The notes under the pieces: generated by a model
Databases searched by the model: none
What the model saw: only the letters and a program-made list of their open reading frames with translations
Told to the model about the DNA's origin: nothing
Shown: one piece after another, positions 4,839-8,165 of the stretch
How positions within the stretch are numbered: the stretch's first letter is position 1
Layout of the letters: each line of letters starts with the position of its first letter
Made by a program: the position numbers and the translations under genes
Source: Defluviicoccus sp.
GTDB taxonomy: Bacteria; Pseudomonadota; Alphaproteobacteria; MPNO01
Direction of reading: 5' to 3'
Assembly (NCBI GenBank): GCA_028820945.1
Contig: JAPPHW010000223.1
Span: forward strand, 1 to 8,165
Length of the DNA: 8,165 nucleotides

Positions 4839-6869
4839 CTAGTTCGCCTCGTCGGCCTCCTTGCGGGCCTCGATCACCTGGTCGGCGAGGCGGCCGGTCA
4901 GCTCCTGAAGACGGTCGAAGGAAGACCGGAAGGTCGCCACGCCCTGGCTCAGCGAGCGCAGCTCGATGATCAGGTCGACGATGTCCGAAGACGGCATATT
5001 TGCCTCGACCGTATCCCAGCCCTTCCAGCCCTCCTTGGGCGCGAAGCCGAGAATCTGGCCGCGGCGGCCGCTGATCAGCCCGTGCACCTTGTTGGTGGAA
5101 TCGGCCGGCACGTCGATCTCCACCTTGGAAATCGGTTCCAACAGCACCGGGCCGCATTTGGGCATGCCCTCGGTCATCGCGACCCGAGCGGCGAGCTTGA
5201 AGGACATTTCGTTGCTGTCGACCGCGTGGAACTGCCCGTCGGTGAGCCGCACCCCGAAGTCGACCACCGGGAAGCCGAGCGGCCCGCGTTCTGCGAATTC
5301 CTTCACGCCGGCCTCGACGGCGGGAATGAACTGCTTGGGGATGGCACCGCCGACGATCTTGTCGGTGAACTCGAAACCCTCGCCGCGCGGGCGGGGCGAG
5401 ATGTCCACGTGGACGTCGCCGAACATGCCGTGACCGCCGGTCTGGCGCTTGAAGCGTCCGTGCTGGGAGACCGTCTTCCGGATCGTCTCCTTGTAGGGCA
5501 CGCTCGGCGGTGCGGCCACGGCGGAGACGTTGTAGCGCCCCTTCAGCTTTTCCAGCGCGACCTGGAGGTGGATCTCGCCCTGGCCCCACAGCACCATCTC
5601 GCGGGTGTCGGCGTTCTGCTCGTAGCTGACCGACGGGTCTTCCTCGTTGAGGCGCTGGAGCGCGCCGGTGAGCTTGACCTCGTCGTTGCGGTTCTCGGGC
5701 GAAATGGCGCGCGCATAGACCGGCACGATCGGTTCCGGCCAGTCGACACCGTTCGCCCCACCGTTTCCGTCGGTAAGCAGATCGCCCGTCCTGACCGAAT
5801 CCATGCGCCCCAGCGCGGCGACCGCGCCCGGCCCGGCGCTCGCGATCTTGTTCTGCTGACCGCCCATGAGCGCCTGCAGGCTGCCGACCCGCTGACCGTT
5901 CAGGGACATGCCCTCGTTGACCGTGCCCGAAAGGACGCGGGCCAGCGACAGCTTGCCCGCGTGCTGGGCGTGGTAGGTCTTGAAGACCTGCGCGGTCGTT
6001 CCGCCGCCGATCTCGACCCCCAGGCGCTCGATCATGGCATCTGGACCGGGCACTTCGTGGCGTAGCGCCTTGAGCAGGCGCCGCACGCCGTAATCCTGTT
6101 CCGCCGAGCCGATCAGCACCGGCACCACGTCGGCGGCGCGCACCCCTTCGGTCAGGTAGCCGTAGATTTCCTCGATGTCCGGGACCTCGTCCTCAAGCAG
6201 CTTCTCCAGCAATTCGTCGTTGAAGTCGGCAAGCGCCTCCAGCATCGACTCCCGCGCCGACTCGTACTCGTCGGCGACCGTGTCCGGCGTATCGATACGT
6301 TCCGAGCCTGCCCTGGCGGTGTACCTGTAGGCTCGCCCGCTGATCAGATCGACATAGCCCGACACCGTCTCGCCCTCGCGGATCGGGATCTGGCGTAGCA
6401 CAAGCGGTGCGTGCTCGACGGAACGCAGCGCTTCGTAGACCGCCGAGACCGGCTCGGTGATGGTGTCGATCTTGTTGATGAACACCATATGGGGCACGCC
6501 GCGGTCGGTGAGAACCTTGAACAGCGGCGCGAGCGTCATCGCGCGCTCGGTCGAGGGCTCGTAGACCACGACCGCCAGGTCGGCGACCGTCAGCGCGTTC
6601 AGCGCCTCCTGCCGCATCTCGATCGAGCCCGGACAGTCCAGGAAGGTCCATTCGTCGTCGAGATAGGAGGTCGAGCCGACCGAGATTTCGACCGACATCT
6701 GGCGGGCGCGCGCTTCCGGCGCGGAATCGCCCACGGTGTTGCCTTCCTTGATCGATCCCTTGCGGTGGATCCCGCCCGATACCGAGAGCAGGCTCTCCAT
6801 CAGGGTGGTCTTGCCGCTGAGATAGGGTCCGACTAGTGCCACGCAGCGTGGCCCGGAGGCGCTCGCCAT
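4839..6869 (-). CDS. Atypical elongation factor G paralogue (EF-G-like translational GTPase)
   Basis: The 676-residue product has the EF-G domain order. The G domain has P-loop GPYLSGKT (14-21), G3 DCPGS (78-82), G4 NKID (132-135) and G5 GSA (254-256). Domain II covers about 283-370, III about 378-455, IV about 456-570 (YKETIRKT at 459-466, TGGHGMFGDVHVDI at 477-490, FHAVDSNEMSFKLAA at 547-561) and V about 575-665. It is not the canonical factor: the G3 motif ends in Ser82 instead of the catalytic His, switch I lacks RGIT (it reads EARARQMSVEI at 52-62), and tip loop I is altered. His548, matching tip His583 of E. coli EF-G, is kept. This resembles the EF-G-2 type known from Thermus, reported to have weak GTPase activity. 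No str-operon genes (rpsL, rpsG, tuf) are nearby, another sign of a paralogue. The start at 6869 was chosen from the P-loop distance and the Shine-Dalgarno. The family is certain; the role is unknown. Confidence 0.93.
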   Translation of the reverse strand: MASASGPRCVALVGPYLSGKTTLMESLLSVSGGIHRKGSIKEGNTVGDSAPEARARQMSVEISVGSTSYLDDEWTFLDCPGSIEMRQEALNALTVADLAVVVYEPSTERAMTLAPLFKVLTDRGVPHMVFINKIDTITEPVSAVYEALRSVEHAPLVLRQIPIREGETVSGYVDLISGRAYRYTARAGSERIDTPDTVADEYESARESMLEALADFNDELLEKLLEDEVPDIEEIYGYLTEGVRAADVVPVLIGSAEQDYGVRRLLKALRHEVPGPDAMIERLGVEIGGGTTAQVFKTYHAQHAGKLSLARVLSGTVNEGMSLNGQRVGSLQALMGGQQNKIASAGPGAVAALGRMDSVRTGDLLTDGNGGANGVDWPEPIVPVYARAISPENRNDEVKLTGALQRLNEEDPSVSYEQNADTREMVLWGQGEIHLQVALEKLKGRYNVSAVAAPPSVPYKETIRKTVSQHGRFKRQTGGHGMFGDVHVDISPRPRGEGFEFTDKIVGGAIPKQFIPAVEAGVKEFAERGPLGFPVVDFGVRLTDGQFHAVDSNEMSFKLAARVAMTEGMPKCGPVLLEPISKVEIDVPADSTNKVHGLISGRRGQILGFAPKEGWKGWDTVEANMPSSDIVDLIIELRSLSQGVATFRSSFDRLQELTGRLADQVIEARKEADEAN

Positions 6870-6875
6870 GTTCTT

Positions 6876-6880
6876 CTCCC
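6876..6880 (-). promoter_or_regulatory. Shine-Dalgarno of the EF-G-like gene
   Basis: On the minus strand GGGAG is followed by AAGAAC and then ATG at 6869, a 6-nt spacing. This supports that start over a 39-codon upstream extension beginning at a TTG (6986), whose residues do not resemble an EF-G N-terminus. Confidence 0.55.
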
Positions 6881-6927
6881 TTGGCCGGGATGCGTTCCTG
6901 GAAGCGTGCCGCGCCGCCTGCCGCGGG

Positions 6928-6948
6928 GCGGACATCCCGTACGTCCGC
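6928..6948. repeat. Inverted repeat upstream of the EF-G-like gene
   Basis: GCGGAC (6928-6933) and GTCCGC (6943-6948) form a perfect 6-bp inverted repeat with a 9-nt loop containing GTAC. It lies in the 142-nt gap between the aminotransferase stop and the EF-G-like start. No T-tract follows on either strand, so a simple intrinsic terminator is unlikely. An operator or an mRNA leader stem for the EF-G-like gene is possible. I see no clear -35/-10 pair in this gap. Confidence 0.3.
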
Positions 6949-7011
6949 GAATGCCGTAATGTTTCAGCGCGGCCGGCCCGAATCAAGACCCATGCAGGCG
7001 GTCGGTCGGGG

Positions 7012-8165
<1,154 letters not shown>

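Noticed and set aside
4755..6065. Plus-strand open frame of 436 codons antisense to the EF-G-like gene
   Set aside because: It mirrors the codon pattern of the EF-G-like gene, has a biased composition and no recognisable domain.
6971..6978. GGCCGGCC 8-bp palindrome between the aminotransferase and EF-G-like genes
   Set aside because: Such palindromes are common in GC-rich genomes, and nothing around it suggests a function.
6870..6986. 39-residue N-terminal extension of the EF-G-like protein from TTG 6986
   Set aside because: It is Arg-rich and unlike EF-G N-termini. ATG 6869 has a well-spaced Shine-Dalgarno and sits 13 residues before the P-loop.

Overview
The window is 8165 bases of dense, GC-rich DNA from a bacterial chromosome. 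The divergent hemC/tsaD pair, the class I-beta aspartate aminotransferase and the overall codon bias suggest an alphaproteobacterium. That placement is inference from gene content and order; there is no rRNA or other phylogenetic marker here. I see no mobile element, CRISPR array, tRNA or phage gene.

Layout. (1) 1-651, minus: hemC (heme synthesis), C-terminal end cut by the window edge. (2) 743-1777, plus: tsaD (tRNA t6A modification), divergent from hemC across a short shared control region. (3) 1875-3663, plus: a tightly coupled cluster of a family III (CaiB/BaiF) CoA-transferase, a MaoC-like hot-dog protein whose hydratase residues appear to be missing, and a 32-codon gene whose product looks like the C-terminal tail of Phd/YefM-type antitoxins. 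The three overlap by 4 nt (ATGA, then GTGA). (4) 3664-3862: convergent intergenic region. (5) 4839-6869 followed by 3863-4816, minus: an atypical elongation factor G paralogue, then msrP (Tat-exported molybdopterin methionine sulfoxide reductase) 22 nt downstream. (6) 7012-8165, minus: a PLP-dependent aspartate/prephenate-type aminotransferase whose first residues lie beyond the window.

How they work together. hemC and tsaD are housekeeping genes that share a divergent promoter region. The CoA-transferase and MaoC-like protein probably act on one acyl-CoA substrate that the sequence does not identify. The EF-G-like protein and MsrP look co-transcribed. One works at or near the ribosome in the cytoplasm and the other repairs oxidised methionine in the periplasm, so a link through stress is only a guess. 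The aminotransferase may precede the EF-G/msrP pair in the same transcript, separated by 142 nt.

The parts most worth a second look are the 32-residue antitoxin-tail-like protein, the probably non-catalytic MaoC-like protein, and the EF-G paralogue with Ser in place of the G3 catalytic His.
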